Shown: positions 26,983-37,059, numbered from the stretch's first letter. The stretch is DNA of 64,000 nt from Chitinophagaceae bacterium (GCA_019752045.1 JAIEMP010000015.1:100608-164607); one strand, 5' to 3'. A program made the numbers and translations. The notes: a model not told the origin generated them from the letters alone.

Positions 26983-28901
26983 AATTATTTAAACAACATA
27001 AAGATCCTTTAACTGCCGCCGAAAAGCTGGAGATCATAGAACGGTCATCAAAGCAGGTTGGGCCGGGTGTTTTTTATTCAACCATTATTGTGGTGGCATC
27101 TTTTCTTCCTGTGTTTTTATTAACGGGTATGGAAGGAAAATTATTCCATCCGCTTGCCTGGACCAAAACATTTATTCTGTTGATTGATGCTGTACTCGCC
27201 ATCACCTTAATGCCGGTATTGATCTCCTTTTTTCTGAAAGGCAGATTAAAACCCGAAAGTGCCAACCCCATCACAAGAACTTTAGAAAAAATTTATACAC
27301 CCATTTTAAAATGGTGCTTAAAGTGGCGCAAAACAACCATCGCTGTCAATCTGATTGCATTGGCTGTTGGAGTTATTATGATGACAAGACTGGGTTCTGA
27401 ATTTATGCCACCGTTAGATGAAGGCTCCCTGTTATTTATGCCGGTAACATTACCTGATGTTTCTAATTCAGAAGCAAAACGTTTACTGCAAGTGCAGGAT
27501 AAATTAATTCGTACACTCCCGGAAGTAGCGCATGTGTTGGGCAAGGCGGGTCGTGCAAATACGGCGACTGATAACTCTCCTATCAGCATGATTGAAACCA
27601 TCATTCTCTTAAAACCAAAAAGTGAGTGGCGGAAAGACATAACCAAAGATGCCATCATCAATGAACTGAATGCAAAGATGCAGATACCGGGTGTTACAAA
27701 CGGATGGACACAACCCATCATCAACCGCATCAACATGCTTTCAACAGGCATACGTACCGATGTAGGATTAAAAGTTTACGGACAAAACCTCGACAGTATT
27801 TATGCATTTGCACAAACCATTAAACAGCAACTCGTAGGAATTGATGGCGTAAAAGATTTGTATGTTGAACCTATTACCGGTGGTAAATACATTGATATTG
27901 CAGTGAAGCGTGAAGAGATCGGACGATATGGTTTGAGTGTAGATGATGTGAACCTTGTAATTGAAAGTGCATTGGGTGGCATGAAGCTTACAACAACAGT
28001 GGAAGGTCGTCAACGTTTTTCTGTGAATGCACGGTATGGACAGGATTTCAGGAATAATCTCACCGCATTAAAACGTTTGCAGGTGCAAACAATGGACTTC
28101 GGTCCTATTCCCTTAGAAGCAGTAGCTGATATCAGTTTGAGCGATGGTCCGCCGATGATCAATTCAGAAAATGCGATGTTAAGAGGAACCGTGTTGTTCA
28201 ATGTGCGTGAACGTGATTTAGGCAGCACCGTAAAAGAAGCACAGGAACGATTGAACCGGATGGTTACCAAATTACCCAAAGGATATTTTTTAGAATGGAG
28301 CGGCCAGTGGGAAAATCAGATACGTGCCAACCAAACATTAAAAACCATTCTGCCCATTGTACTCATCATCATCTTCATGGTACTGTACTTCACCTATCAT
28401 TCATTTAAAGAAGCTGCAGTAACCATGCTCACTGTTCCGTTTGCATTGATCGGCGGTGTGTTTATGGTTTATTTCTATGGCATCAACTTATCGGTAGCAG
28501 TTGCCGTTGGTTTTATTGCTTTGTTTGGAATGGCGATTGAAACAGCCATGCTGATGACCATCTATCTCAACGAAGCCATGCAAAACATGGTTACCAAACA
28601 TGGTAACAGTAAAGCAACACTTACACCTGCCATCATCCGTGAATTTGTAATTGAAGGTTCTGCAAAACGATTACGTCCGAAGTTGATGACGGTATCAGTT
28701 GGATTGTTTGGATTGTTTCCTATTCTTTGGGCAACAGGTGTGGGTAGCGATATTATGCGCCCAATAACCATCCCATTAATTGGCGGAACCATTTCATCTA
28801 CCATTTATGTATTACTCATCACTCCGGTGATTTTTGAAATGATCAAGGAACGTGAACTAAAACGGAATGGCAAAATTGAACTGATCGATGTAAAAGAATA
28901 A
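26979..28901 (+). CDS. cusA: CusA/CzcA-type heavy-metal RND pump, C-terminal half
   Basis: 640 aa. It continues the pump from helix 5 (SKQVGPGVFYSTIIVVASFLP) through the second porter region to the C-terminus, ending LLITPVIFEMIKERE. The ATG shares its bases with the stop of the first half (ATGA), so two polypeptides could be made by translational coupling. Together they total about 1,070 aa, normal for CusA. The break lies in a cytosolic loop, so a two-chain pump is structurally conceivable. A frameshift mutation or sequence error is the alternative: the C-terminal frame is closed upstream by a stop at 26967-26969. Confidence 0.88.
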   Translation: MKLFKQHKDPLTAAEKLEIIERSSKQVGPGVFYSTIIVVASFLPVFLLTGMEGKLFHPLAWTKTFILLIDAVLAITLMPVLISFFLKGRLKPESANPITRTLEKIYTPILKWCLKWRKTTIAVNLIALAVGVIMMTRLGSEFMPPLDEGSLLFMPVTLPDVSNSEAKRLLQVQDKLIRTLPEVAHVLGKAGRANTATDNSPISMIETIILLKPKSEWRKDITKDAIINELNAKMQIPGVTNGWTQPIINRINMLSTGIRTDVGLKVYGQNLDSIYAFAQTIKQQLVGIDGVKDLYVEPITGGKYIDIAVKREEIGRYGLSVDDVNLVIESALGGMKLTTTVEGRQRFSVNARYGQDFRNNLTALKRLQVQTMDFGPIPLEAVADISLSDGPPMINSENAMLRGTVLFNVRERDLGSTVKEAQERLNRMVTKLPKGYFLEWSGQWENQIRANQTLKTILPIVLIIIFMVLYFTYHSFKEAAVTMLTVPFALIGGVFMVYFYGINLSVAVAVGFIALFGMAIETAMLMTIYLNEAMQNMVTKHGNSKATLTPAIIREFVIEGSAKRLRPKLMTVSVGLFGLFPILWATGVGSDIMRPITIPLIGGTISSTIYVLLITPVIFEMIKERELKRNGKIELIDVKE

Positions 28902-28909
28902 AACAGAAC

Positions 28910-29119
28910 ATGAACATACAACTAACATCTATTATTACCTGTCCGCATTGCGGGCATCAGAAGCAGGAAACAATGCCCACGGATGCCTGTCAGTATTTCT
29001 ATACCTGTGAAAAATGTAATCAGGTTTTAAAACCAAAGCAGGGCGACTGTTGTGTGTTTTGTTCATATGGTTCGGCAGTTTGTCCTCCTGTTCAGGAAAA
29101 TAAAAATTGTTGTTCTTAA
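28910..29119 (+). CDS. GDCCVxC-domain small cysteine-rich protein
   Basis: 69 aa with eleven cysteines. It has a CPHC pair near the start, a TCEKC pair, the diagnostic GDCCVFCSYG and a terminal CCS. NCBI names this group GDCCVxC domain-containing (seleno)protein because some relatives use selenocysteine; here all positions are Cys. It sits 8 bp after cusA and 10 bp before the TolC-type gene, so it is co-transcribed with the pump. Cytosolic copper buffering or thiol chemistry is inferred; function is unknown. Confidence 0.85.
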   Translation: MNIQLTSIITCPHCGHQKQETMPTDACQYFYTCEKCNQVLKPKQGDCCVFCSYGSAVCPPVQENKNCCS

Positions 29120-29129
29120 ATAAATTATT

Positions 29130-30392
29130 ATGAAGCAATTCGCTATCATCTTTTCATTACTGTTTACTGCAACACTTGTTGCAGCACAAACAATGAAACT
29201 TAATGCTATCATTGACAGCATCAAGCTATCACATCCGGTTGTAAAAATGTACAACAACGAAATCCGTTCAATGGATGAAGCGGCAAAAGGTGCAAAGAGC
29301 TGGATGCCGCCGGAGTTCAGCAGTGGTTTATGGATGACACCCTATAACCCCGGCCGTTGGAAAAAAATGGATGATGGCATGGGTGGTTTTAGAGAAGGCA
29401 TGGGTCAGTATATGATTGGTGGGCAACAGATGTTTCCCAACAAACAAAAACAATCGGCCGATGCAAAGTATATGGAAGCCATGTCGTCGGTTGAAAAAGA
29501 AAAAAAGAATGCCACGTTAAATGAGCTGATCAATGATGCAAAGCAGTTTTATTATCAATGGATCATCCTGCAAAAGAAATTAAACGTACTTAAAGAGAAT
29601 GAAAAGATTCTGGACTTCATGATTAAAAATGCGGAGATCCGTTACAAAAACGGTCTGGAAAAAATAAGTGCTTATTACAAAGCAAAGGCCGCATTGGGTG
29701 ATGTAAAAAACATGCAGCTGATGTTTGAAAATGATATACTGGATAAACGCATTCGCTTAAATGCACTCATGGGCCGACATGCGATGACATACTTTGAGAT
29801 TGACACTACCTATCAATTGAATGATTACTCTTCACTGGTATTCGACAGTACACTACTTTACAATAACCGCAGCGATTTGAAAGCAATTGATAAAGACATA
29901 ACGCTTACCTGGCTGAAACAGGAAACCGAACGGAAAAGCCTGAAGCCGCAGTTCGGCATCCGTTACGAGCACATGTTTGGATTTGGCGGGCTGCCCATGC
30001 AGTTTTCGTTAATGGGCATGCTGAAACTGCCATTAACCAACTGGTCGTCGAGAATGAGCAAGGCAAATATGGAGAGTTTAAAATGGAAAGCAAGTGCTCT
30101 TCAATCACAAAAAGAAATGCTGCTGAATGAATACAGCGGTATGGCTTATGGTATGCGAAACGAAATGGAGCTGAAGAAAAAACAGATCAGATTATACGAA
30201 GAAACCATTCTCCCTGCATTGAAAAATAATTACAAAACAATGCAGTTGGGTTATGAACAAAATACTGAAGAACTGTTTATGCTCTACGATGCATGGGAAC
30301 GCTTAAACATGAAACAACTGGAATACATTGAACTGTTAAATGTAACCTTACAGTTACAGGTAACCATTGAACGCATTATAGAAAAAAATTAA
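29130..30392 (+). CDS. TolC-family outer-membrane efflux protein (CusC-like)
   Basis: 420 aa. Signal peptide (MKQFAIIFSLLFTATLVAAQ) followed by long helical segments typical of outer-membrane efflux channels. The sequence is Met-rich near the N-terminus (WMPPEFSSGLWMTPYNP, MDDGMGGFREGMGQYMIGGQQM), which suits copper or silver. It is the predicted exit duct for the CusA/CusB system in the same operon. Confidence 0.85.
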   Translation: MKQFAIIFSLLFTATLVAAQTMKLNAIIDSIKLSHPVVKMYNNEIRSMDEAAKGAKSWMPPEFSSGLWMTPYNPGRWKKMDDGMGGFREGMGQYMIGGQQMFPNKQKQSADAKYMEAMSSVEKEKKNATLNELINDAKQFYYQWIILQKKLNVLKENEKILDFMIKNAEIRYKNGLEKISAYYKAKAALGDVKNMQLMFENDILDKRIRLNALMGRHAMTYFEIDTTYQLNDYSSLVFDSTLLYNNRSDLKAIDKDITLTWLKQETERKSLKPQFGIRYEHMFGFGGLPMQFSLMGMLKLPLTNWSSRMSKANMESLKWKASALQSQKEMLLNEYSGMAYGMRNEMELKKKQIRLYEETILPALKNNYKTMQLGYEQNTEELFMLYDAWERLNMKQLEYIELLNVTLQLQVTIERIIEKN

Positions 30393-30402
30393 ATTGAACA
30401 TT

Positions 30403-31887
30403 ATGAAACGAAATGAATTTATTAAAATGACCGGTCTCAGTGCAGGTACAATATTGACCGGCACTGCTTTTACAGGATTATTATCCGGACTGAGCAGTTG
30501 TAAAAAAGGGCATGGCATGAATACAAAACCCGTGATAGTAAATGAAGGAAGTTTTACCAAACTGCTTGCATTTCCAGCACAGGCGGGTGCTAATCATACC
30601 TTAACTGCACAGGTTACAAGAACTACGGTCAGCGGTTTTACCATACCCGTGCTGGGCTATCAGCAAAACAATTTACTCGGCCCTACTTTCAGAGTGAACA
30701 AAGGTGATGCGGTAAATATTCTATTGCAGAATAATTTATCTGAGCATACCAATGTGCATTGGCATGGATTAAAAATTCCTGCATTGATGGATGGCCATCC
30801 GGATCAGATAGCAACTGCAGGAGGAACCTTCCGCTACCAGTTTACCATCAATCAACGTGCTGGCTTAAGCTGGTATCATCCGCATCCGCATGAGCATACG
30901 GGCAAACAGGTATTTCAGGGATTGGCCGGTATGTTTCTGATCAATGATGCAGAAGAAGCCGCACTCAATCTTCCTTCAGGCGCTTATGAGCTGCCGCTAG
31001 TGTTACAGGATAAACGAATTACATCGGGCGGCATTCCCTATAACCCGGGAGAGGAAGAAGTGATGGCAGGTTTTATGGGCGAAACAATGCTTGTAAACGG
31101 TGTTGACTCACCTTATACTGAAGTGGCAACCCGTTACTATCGTTTGCGTATACTCAATGGCTCTAATGCAAGAGTATATAATCTTGCATTCAGTAACAAT
31201 GCTGATATGATCATCATCGGAAACGATGGAGGCTTACTCAAAAACCCTGTTACCGTAAAAGATATATTGATAGCACCCGGTGAACGTCTGGATGTGCTGG
31301 TAAATTTTGCAGGGCTTTCTATTGGTACCGATGTGTATTTAACCAGCAAAGAATTTTCGAATGGAGGTGATGCACAAGGCAAGCAGGGTTTTAAAATCAT
31401 GAAATTTAAAGTGGCTGTTTCAGCTAGTGATTCATTTACTCCTCCTGCAACGCTTTCTGTTATTCCAACCTTAACCGCTGCATCTGCAGTTAAGACCAGA
31501 ACATTTAATATTTCAAATGAAATGGAACACCGTGGCATGCGTATGGAAATGACACATCGTATCAATGGCAAACAATACGATGGTAGCCGCATTGATGAAT
31601 TTGTTTCTGCTAATACAAATGAAGTATGGGTGTTTGATAACAGCAAAGGTGATGAACCGCATCCTATGCACTTACATGGCGTATTTTTTCAGGTACTGCA
31701 ACGGAGTGGCGGAAGAAATCAATTAACAGCTGCAGAAAACGGATGGAAAGATACGGTGCTGGTAATGCCGGGTGAAACTGTAAGAGTATTGGTGCCTTTT
31801 GAAAATAACACAGGCAAATTTGTTTTTCATTGCCATAATCTTGAACATGAAGATGATGGAATGATGTTACAATATCAACTTAGTTAA
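30403..31887 (+). CDS. Multicopper oxidase (CueO/CopA type)
   Basis: 494 aa from the ATG at 30403. The leader has a KR-containing Tat-like motif ([11 protein letters not shown]) and a cysteine after LLSGLSS, so a lipoprotein is possible. All copper-ligand motifs are present: [24 protein letters not shown] and [13 protein letters not shown]. Such enzymes oxidise Cu(I) to less toxic Cu(II) in the periplasm. It is directly downstream of the TolC-type gene and upstream of two adaptor genes, consistent with a copper-resistance operon. Confidence 0.93.
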   Translation: MKRNEFIKMTGLSAGTILTGTAFTGLLSGLSSCKKGHGMNTKPVIVNEGSFTKLLAFPAQAGANHTLTAQVTRTTVSGFTIPVLGYQQNNLLGPTFRVNKGDAVNILLQNNLSEHTNVHWHGLKIPALMDGHPDQIATAGGTFRYQFTINQRAGLSWYHPHPHEHTGKQVFQGLAGMFLINDAEEAALNLPSGAYELPLVLQDKRITSGGIPYNPGEEEVMAGFMGETMLVNGVDSPYTEVATRYYRLRILNGSNARVYNLAFSNNADMIIIGNDGGLLKNPVTVKDILIAPGERLDVLVNFAGLSIGTDVYLTSKEFSNGGDAQGKQGFKIMKFKVAVSASDSFTPPATLSVIPTLTAASAVKTRTFNISNEMEHRGMRMEMTHRINGKQYDGSRIDEFVSANTNEVWVFDNSKGDEPHPMHLHGVFFQVLQRSGGRNQLTAAENGWKDTVLVMPGETVRVLVPFENNTGKFVFHCHNLEHEDDGMMLQYQLS

Positions 31888-31892
31888 GAGGA

Positions 31893-33275
31893 ATGATTAT
31901 GAAAAGAATTTATTTCATCACTGCTGTTATTCTTCTGTTTATTACTTCTTGTAATAGTAATGATCCGCATGCAAACCACAAGCAGGATGTTGCAAAAGAC
32001 ATGTACACCTGCCCCATGCCGCAGGACTCGGTGTTCAGCGATAAGCCCGGCAGTTGTCCAAAATGCGGAATGGATCTGGTAAAGATGCAGCAACCATCCA
32101 TGCCGCAAAACCATGAGAATGAAAATACAGCAGCAGAATATACCTGTTCCATGCATCCCGATGTGATTAAAGACAAACCCGGCTCCTGTCCCATTTGCGG
32201 AATGGATCTGGTAAAAAAAGAAACCGGTGGAAGTGCATCAACTGAAATTGGATTGGATGCATTACTGAAACCAACCAATGAGTTTGTGATTTCATCCATT
32301 CCTGTTACAACCATTGAACAGAAAGAAGAGCAGATAGAAATTGAAGCATTGGGTACCATTGCATACGATACAAGAGAAGTGGGAACGATTGCTGCAAGAG
32401 TAAGCGGACGTATTGAAAAACTATATGTCCGTTACCGTTACCAGAAGATCAGCAAAGGACAACGCATCATGGATATTTACAGTCCGGAGATAGTAACGGC
32501 CCAACAGAATTTATTATTTCTGTTAAAGAATGATCCCGAAAACAAAAGCTTTATTGAATCGGCCAAACAAAAACTATTGTTGCTTGGCATGAGCAATCAA
32601 CAATTGCAACAGGTTATTCAAACAAAACAATCCTCTTTTACCATTGCTGTTTACAGTAATTACAGCGGCCATATTCATGAATCGTCAGGTGCTTCTATGA
32701 ATTCATCATCCGAAAAAATGAAAGACGTATCTCAATTAACAGAAGGGCTTTCGTTAAAAGAAGGGATGTATATCAACAAAGGGCAATCTGTTTTGATTGT
32801 TTACAATCCTACCCGTGCATGGGCTCTGCTGAATATTTTTGGTGATAATCAGGGACTGGTTAAAAAAGGAAACACCGTGAGAGTAGTGCCGGAAACCATG
32901 CCCGATAAAGATTTCAGGGCTCGCATTGATTTCATTGAACCGTTTTACAGGCAGGAAAGTAAAACCTTAACAGCAAGAGTTTATTTTAATAACAGCAGTT
33001 TAAGAATACCCATCGGCAGTCAGGTAAGAGCTGTTATTTACGGCAATTCAAAAGAAGCCTATTGGTTGCCGAAAGAAGCGGTATTGTCACTTGGATTAGA
33101 TAAAGTGGTGTTTCAAAAAACAAATGGCGGCTTTAAAGCACACAAAGTAAACACCGGCATTTTACATGAAGGACATATTCAAATACTCAGCGGAGTAACT
33201 GCAGCAGATTCTGTTGCGGTGAATGCACAATATTTAATGGACAGTGAGAGCTTTATTAAAGTGAAGAATGAGTGA
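31893..33275 (+). CDS. cusB: RND periplasmic adaptor (CusB-type) with two heavy-metal-binding domains
   Basis: 460 aa. The lipobox is FITSC. Two heavy-metal-binding domains follow, [21 protein letters not shown] and [20 protein letters not shown], each ending in GMDLVK. Then comes the membrane-fusion core: barrel-sandwich ([10 protein letters not shown]), alpha hairpin, and beta-barrel. It bridges the CusA pump and the outer-membrane channel. The ATG at 31893 is followed by a second at 31899. A second, different adaptor lies immediately downstream. Confidence 0.92.
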   Translation: MIMKRIYFITAVILLFITSCNSNDPHANHKQDVAKDMYTCPMPQDSVFSDKPGSCPKCGMDLVKMQQPSMPQNHENENTAAEYTCSMHPDVIKDKPGSCPICGMDLVKKETGGSASTEIGLDALLKPTNEFVISSIPVTTIEQKEEQIEIEALGTIAYDTREVGTIAARVSGRIEKLYVRYRYQKISKGQRIMDIYSPEIVTAQQNLLFLLKNDPENKSFIESAKQKLLLLGMSNQQLQQVIQTKQSSFTIAVYSNYSGHIHESSGASMNSSSEKMKDVSQLTEGLSLKEGMYINKGQSVLIVYNPTRAWALLNIFGDNQGLVKKGNTVRVVPETMPDKDFRARIDFIEPFYRQESKTLTARVYFNNSSLRIPIGSQVRAVIYGNSKEAYWLPKEAVLSLGLDKVVFQKTNGGFKAHKVNTGILHEGHIQILSGVTAADSVAVNAQYLMDSESFIKVKNE

Positions 33276-33358
33276 TGAGTGATGAGCGATGAGAGGGCTC
33301 CGTCTGACGCCCTCGTCTGACGGATAGTGGGTGGTGGATAACTAATAAATAAAATTTC

Positions 33359-34594
33359 ATGCAACTCGATTTTTTAAAACGAAACAGTATTAAGATAAGC
33401 AGATGTGTAATGCTAATTGCTCTTTGTGCGTTTGTTTTTACATCCTGCAAAAGTAAAACTCATGCACATGAAGAAAGCGATGTGTACTACACTTGTTCCA
33501 TGGACCCACAAGTAGTGGAACAAAAGCCGGGTAAATGCCCCATCTGCAAAATGGAACTTACGGTGGTTAAGAAAAGTAATGGCGAAAAGAGAGATGAACT
33601 GCAATTGAGTGATCAGCAGATGCAGTTGGGCAATATACAAACCGATACCATTCGCACAGGAACAATCGGCGATCGTTTGGTATTAACCGCCAGTCTCAAC
33701 TTCGATCAAATGAAAACCTCTTCTGTGAGTTCAAGAGTGATGGGCAGGATAGAAAAATTGTATTTCAAAAACATGGGGGATTATGTAAGCAAAGGAGCAG
33801 CGTTATATGCCATCTACAGTGAAGATCTCAACAATGCCAAACAGGAATACCTGCTTTCACTGGAACAGAAGAAAACATTTGCAACAGAAACGGTCATTGA
33901 TTTTGAACAGTTACTACAAAGTGCAAAAAATAAATTACTGCTGTGGGGATTAACTGAAGCGCAGATCAATGAATTGGCGAAAATAAAAAAGTCAACATCA
34001 CTTACTACCTTCTTCAGTACAGCATCGGGTTACATCACCGCAATGGAAATTCGTGAAGGTGATTATGTAATGGAAGGTGGCACCATTGTAAAACTGGCCG
34101 ATCTCTCTACACTCTGGGCCGAAGCACAGGTATATACATCACAGCTTTCAACCATTGATCTCAATGGAACAGCTACTGTTCAACTGCCCGATATGGAAGG
34201 CAAAGAATTGAAAGGACGTATTGAATTTGTAAATCCCGAAATCAATCCCGATACAAGAATCAATCTCATTCGTGTATCCATTCCTAACATCGGTAATCAA
34301 TTAAAACCCGGTATGCCGGCTTATGTAGTGTTGAAAAGCACGCAACGCACAACGCTCACTTTACCCATTGATGCCGTAATCAGAGATGGCAAAGGCGCTA
34401 CTGTGTGGATCAGAACAGGTGCACAATCATTCAAAAGTAAAATGGTGCAGGTAGGGTTGGAAAGTAATGATCAGATTGAAATCAAATCAGGTTTAACGGC
34501 CGGTGATGTGGTGGTGGTGCGTGGTGCATATCTCCTGCATAGCGAATATGTATTTAAAAAAGGGGCAGACCCGATGGCGGGACATAACCACTAA
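33359..34594 (+). CDS. Second RND periplasmic adaptor (CusB-type) with one heavy-metal-binding domain
   Basis: 411 aa. The lipobox is FVFTSC. A single heavy-metal-binding domain follows (YYTCSMDPQVVEQKPGKCPIC), then an adaptor core with GRIEKLYFKNMGDYVSKG and the late DVVVVRGAYLLHSE. It is clearly paralogous to the preceding adaptor but divergent and lacks the second metal domain. The two could form a mixed hexamer or serve different pumps. An 83-bp spacer with repeated GAGTGATGAG-like words separates the genes. Confidence 0.92.
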   Translation: MQLDFLKRNSIKISRCVMLIALCAFVFTSCKSKTHAHEESDVYYTCSMDPQVVEQKPGKCPICKMELTVVKKSNGEKRDELQLSDQQMQLGNIQTDTIRTGTIGDRLVLTASLNFDQMKTSSVSSRVMGRIEKLYFKNMGDYVSKGAALYAIYSEDLNNAKQEYLLSLEQKKTFATETVIDFEQLLQSAKNKLLLWGLTEAQINELAKIKKSTSLTTFFSTASGYITAMEIREGDYVMEGGTIVKLADLSTLWAEAQVYTSQLSTIDLNGTATVQLPDMEGKELKGRIEFVNPEINPDTRINLIRVSIPNIGNQLKPGMPAYVVLKSTQRTTLTLPIDAVIRDGKGATVWIRTGAQSFKSKMVQVGLESNDQIEIKSGLTAGDVVVVRGAYLLHSEYVFKKGADPMAGHNH

Positions 34595-34638
34595 GAAAAT
34601 GTGAGTATTATTGTGCGCTCTAAAAAACAGGATCAGCA

Positions 34639-35136
34639 ATGCGTTTCAGATTTTTTATACACATATCAGTTTTGCTGCTGCTGGCAGCTTGTAACGGACA
34701 GGAAGCAGCTGATAAAAATAAACACACAGTTGAAACGGAGTACGACAAAATTCAACTCACAGAACTGGATCATACTGCCATTGATCTCAATCAATACAAA
34801 GGCAAAACACTTTTCATCAACTTCTGGGCAACCTGGTGCAGACCCTGCATTGAAGAAATGCCTTCTATACAAAAAATGCAGGAACAGTTAAACGATAAAA
34901 ACATTGTATACCTGTTTGCTTCGAATGAAACAGTGGAGCAGATTGAAAAATTTAAACAAAAACATCCCTACCCTTTTCATTATGTACGGGCAGAAAATAT
35001 GGAAAGCCTAAACATTATGGCACTCCCCACTACATTTATTATTAATCCAACAGGAAAACTGGTATTCTCCGAAATGGGTTACAGAAAATGGGATGCCAAA
35101 GAAAATATTGATTTACTAATTAATGCCGGAAAATAA
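34639..35136 (+). CDS. TlpA-like thioredoxin-fold lipoprotein
   Basis: 165 aa. The leader MRFRFFIHISVLLLLAAC is a lipoprotein signal. One thioredoxin/TlpA domain follows, with NFWATWCRPCIEEMP and the cis-proline region MALPTTFIINPTG. Located at the end of the copper cluster, it probably keeps periplasmic cysteines of metal proteins reduced. Its last bases overlap an out-of-frame ATG; the next gene starts 1 bp after its stop. Confidence 0.88.
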   Translation: MRFRFFIHISVLLLLAACNGQEAADKNKHTVETEYDKIQLTELDHTAIDLNQYKGKTLFINFWATWCRPCIEEMPSIQKMQEQLNDKNIVYLFASNETVEQIEKFKQKHPYPFHYVRAENMESLNIMALPTTFIINPTGKLVFSEMGYRKWDAKENIDLLINAGK

Positions 35137-35137
35137 A

Positions 35138-36334
35138 ATGAAAAAACTCATCACTGTCCTTCTTGTTGCAGCAACTGCCTGTACAAATCCCGACAATAAA
35201 TCAACAGGTGCATTAACCATACTTGCATCGCCCGCTGCAGATTCCTGTTCAGCACCTTATTTGTTCACTGATGCAAAAGGTATTGTTCATTTATCATGGA
35301 TGCAGAAAAAAGGAAAGGAAGCATCGCTGCATTTCTCAACACTTGTCAATGAGCAGTGGACTTCGCCTTCAACTATCAGCTCAGGCAATAACTGGTTTGT
35401 AAACTGGGCCGATTATCCGGTTGTATCATCTGATGCAGCAGGCAACATGCTTGCACATTTTTTACAAAAAAGCGATACCGCCACATTTACGTACGATATT
35501 CAATTAGTTGCATCTGCAGATGCAGGTAAAACATGGAACACTCCTACTACATTACACGATGATGGCAAGAAAGCCGAGCATGGTTTTGTTTCCATCACTC
35601 CATACAAAGATCAGTTTCTTGTTTCCTGGCTCGATGGAAGAAAAACAGCAATGGAAGGCAATGATCACAGTAAACATGAAGGGCATCATGGTGAAATGAC
35701 ATTGAGAGCTGCATTGCTTGATAAAAAAGGAACCAAGACAAACGAGTGGGAACTCGACGGAAGAATCTGTGATTGTTGCCAGACAACCATTGCCATAACA
35801 GATAATGGACCTGTGATTATTTACAGAGATCGTTCAGATGAAGAGATAAGAGATATGTCGATTGTACGATTTGTAAATGGTGAGTGGACACAATCAAAAA
35901 CGATTTTCCCGGATGAATGGAAAATTGCAGGTTGTCCGGTGAACGGACCAAGAGCCGATGCTGTTGGAAATAATTTAGCCATTGCGTGGTTCTCTATGAA
36001 AGAAAATAAAGCACAGGTGAAAATTATTTTTTCTGAAGATGGTGGTGCTACATTTAAAACACCCATCCAGGTAGATGAAGGCAAAGCAATTGGCCGGGTA
36101 GATGTCGTAATGCTCGATAAAGAAACCGCCATGGTAAGCTGGATGGAAGGTTCAACCATTAAAGCAGTAAAAGTAAATGCCAATGGTACAAAAGGGCAAC
36201 CGGTCATTATTGCTCAATCATCTGATTCAAGATCAAGCGGTTTTCCGCAGATGACCAAAACAGGCAAGCAATTAATTTTTGCATGGACCGATAATATGGA
36301 GAAAACAATCAAGCTGGCAAGTCTGCCTTTTTAA
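35138..36334 (+). CDS. Sialidase-like beta-propeller lipoprotein with CDCC motif
   Basis: 398 aa from the ATG at 35138, which starts a lipoprotein signal (MKKLITVLLVAATAC). The body has sialidase/BNR-type Asp-boxes (SADAGKTW and SEDGGATF), so a beta-propeller is likely. Unusual for a sialidase are a His-rich loop (DHSKHEGHHGEM) and a double-cysteine motif GRICDCCQTT. No sialidase arginine triad is apparent to me. Position next to TlpA and copper genes suggests periplasmic metal binding or protein interaction rather than glycan cleavage. Confidence 0.72.
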   Translation: MKKLITVLLVAATACTNPDNKSTGALTILASPAADSCSAPYLFTDAKGIVHLSWMQKKGKEASLHFSTLVNEQWTSPSTISSGNNWFVNWADYPVVSSDAAGNMLAHFLQKSDTATFTYDIQLVASADAGKTWNTPTTLHDDGKKAEHGFVSITPYKDQFLVSWLDGRKTAMEGNDHSKHEGHHGEMTLRAALLDKKGTKTNEWELDGRICDCCQTTIAITDNGPVIIYRDRSDEEIRDMSIVRFVNGEWTQSKTIFPDEWKIAGCPVNGPRADAVGNNLAIAWFSMKENKAQVKIIFSEDGGATFKTPIQVDEGKAIGRVDVVMLDKETAMVSWMEGSTIKAVKVNANGTKGQPVIIAQSSDSRSSGFPQMTKTGKQLIFAWTDNMEKTIKLASLPF

Positions 36335-36368
36335 GAATGTAAATATCACATAACCTGTTTTTGATGCA

Positions 36369-36391
36369 GTAATACTGATGAATTGTATTAC
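36369..36391. promoter_or_regulatory. Short inverted repeat, possible operator
   Basis: GTAATAC (36369-36375) and GTATTAC (36385-36391) are perfect 7-bp arms with a 9-base centre, 66 bp upstream of a small exported-protein gene. No T run follows, so an operator is more likely than a terminator. Speculative. Confidence 0.3.
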
Positions 36392-36456
36392 AATAAAAAC
36401 TATCAGTTGTAAATTCTGTGTGTTACTTATGTTTGTTCTCCACAAAAAATAAAAAA

Positions 36457-36945
36457 ATGAAAAGAATGTTTGTATGCCTTGTTTTCTTATTGATTACAGG
36501 TTTTGCTTTTTCGCAGGATATATCCGATACCGCAGCCTTTATAAAAAATTCGGGTGATAAAGATTATATAAAAATTGACGGGCAGTCTATTGTTGGAGAT
36601 TTCTCTGCCACATTTTTATCCAGGGTACCCAATCAGGCTTTAATTATTTCAGACAGAAATCAACCCAAAATGCTCATTGCATTACCCACAAGAATGTCCA
36701 GCTCAAGACCCGAAGCAGGAACTTATGTTGTTATGAGTGGTAAAAAACTCCCTGTAAAGAAGGGATCACAGATTGCAAAACTCGATATCAAACCAAATTA
36801 CATTTCTGTGGATGAAGGAGGAAAGATCATGATTCTGTATTACAATGAGCTGTATTGGTTTTTTGCTGAGAATATTTCAATCATTGACTCAAAAACAAAT
36901 GAAACGCATAAAATCAGTTTTCGAATCAGCATGTTTATTCAGTAA
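36457..36945 (+). CDS. Exported protein of unknown function
   Basis: 162 aa from the ATG at 36457, which begins a clear signal peptide (MFVCLVFLLITGFAFSQ); an in-frame GTG 39 bases upstream is rejected. The mature part is beta-rich (KDYIKIDGQSIVGDFSATFLSRVPNQALIIS, then KLDIKPNYISVDEGGKIMILYYNE). I do not recognise a family. It stands apart from the metal operon by 120 bp with its own inverted repeat and ends at a strong terminator, so it is probably monocistronic. Confidence 0.7.
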   Translation: MKRMFVCLVFLLITGFAFSQDISDTAAFIKNSGDKDYIKIDGQSIVGDFSATFLSRVPNQALIISDRNQPKMLIALPTRMSSSRPEAGTYVVMSGKKLPVKKGSQIAKLDIKPNYISVDEGGKIMILYYNELYWFFAENISIIDSKTNETHKISFRISMFIQ

Positions 36946-36967
36946 TAATCGGCCGGGATAAAGTTTT

Positions 36968-36992
36968 AAAGGAGGTACAACACCTCCTTTTT
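36968..36992 (+). terminator. Intrinsic terminator after the exported-protein gene
   Basis: Perfect 9-bp stem AAAGGAGGT/ACCTCCTTT with a 5-base loop and a T run, 22 bp past the stop at 36945. Confidence 0.9.
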
Positions 36993-37059
36993 GTTTGCCT
37001 TACTGTTTCCCGGAGAACGCCGGCAAAGGCAAGCCTAACGGGTTATTCAATTGTGCCAC

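Noticed and set aside
33276..33358. GAGTGATGAG-like words between the adaptor genes as a CRISPR-like or binding-site array
   Set aside because: Only a short imperfect tandem of about 8-9 bp words with no spacers; more likely low-complexity intergenic sequence.
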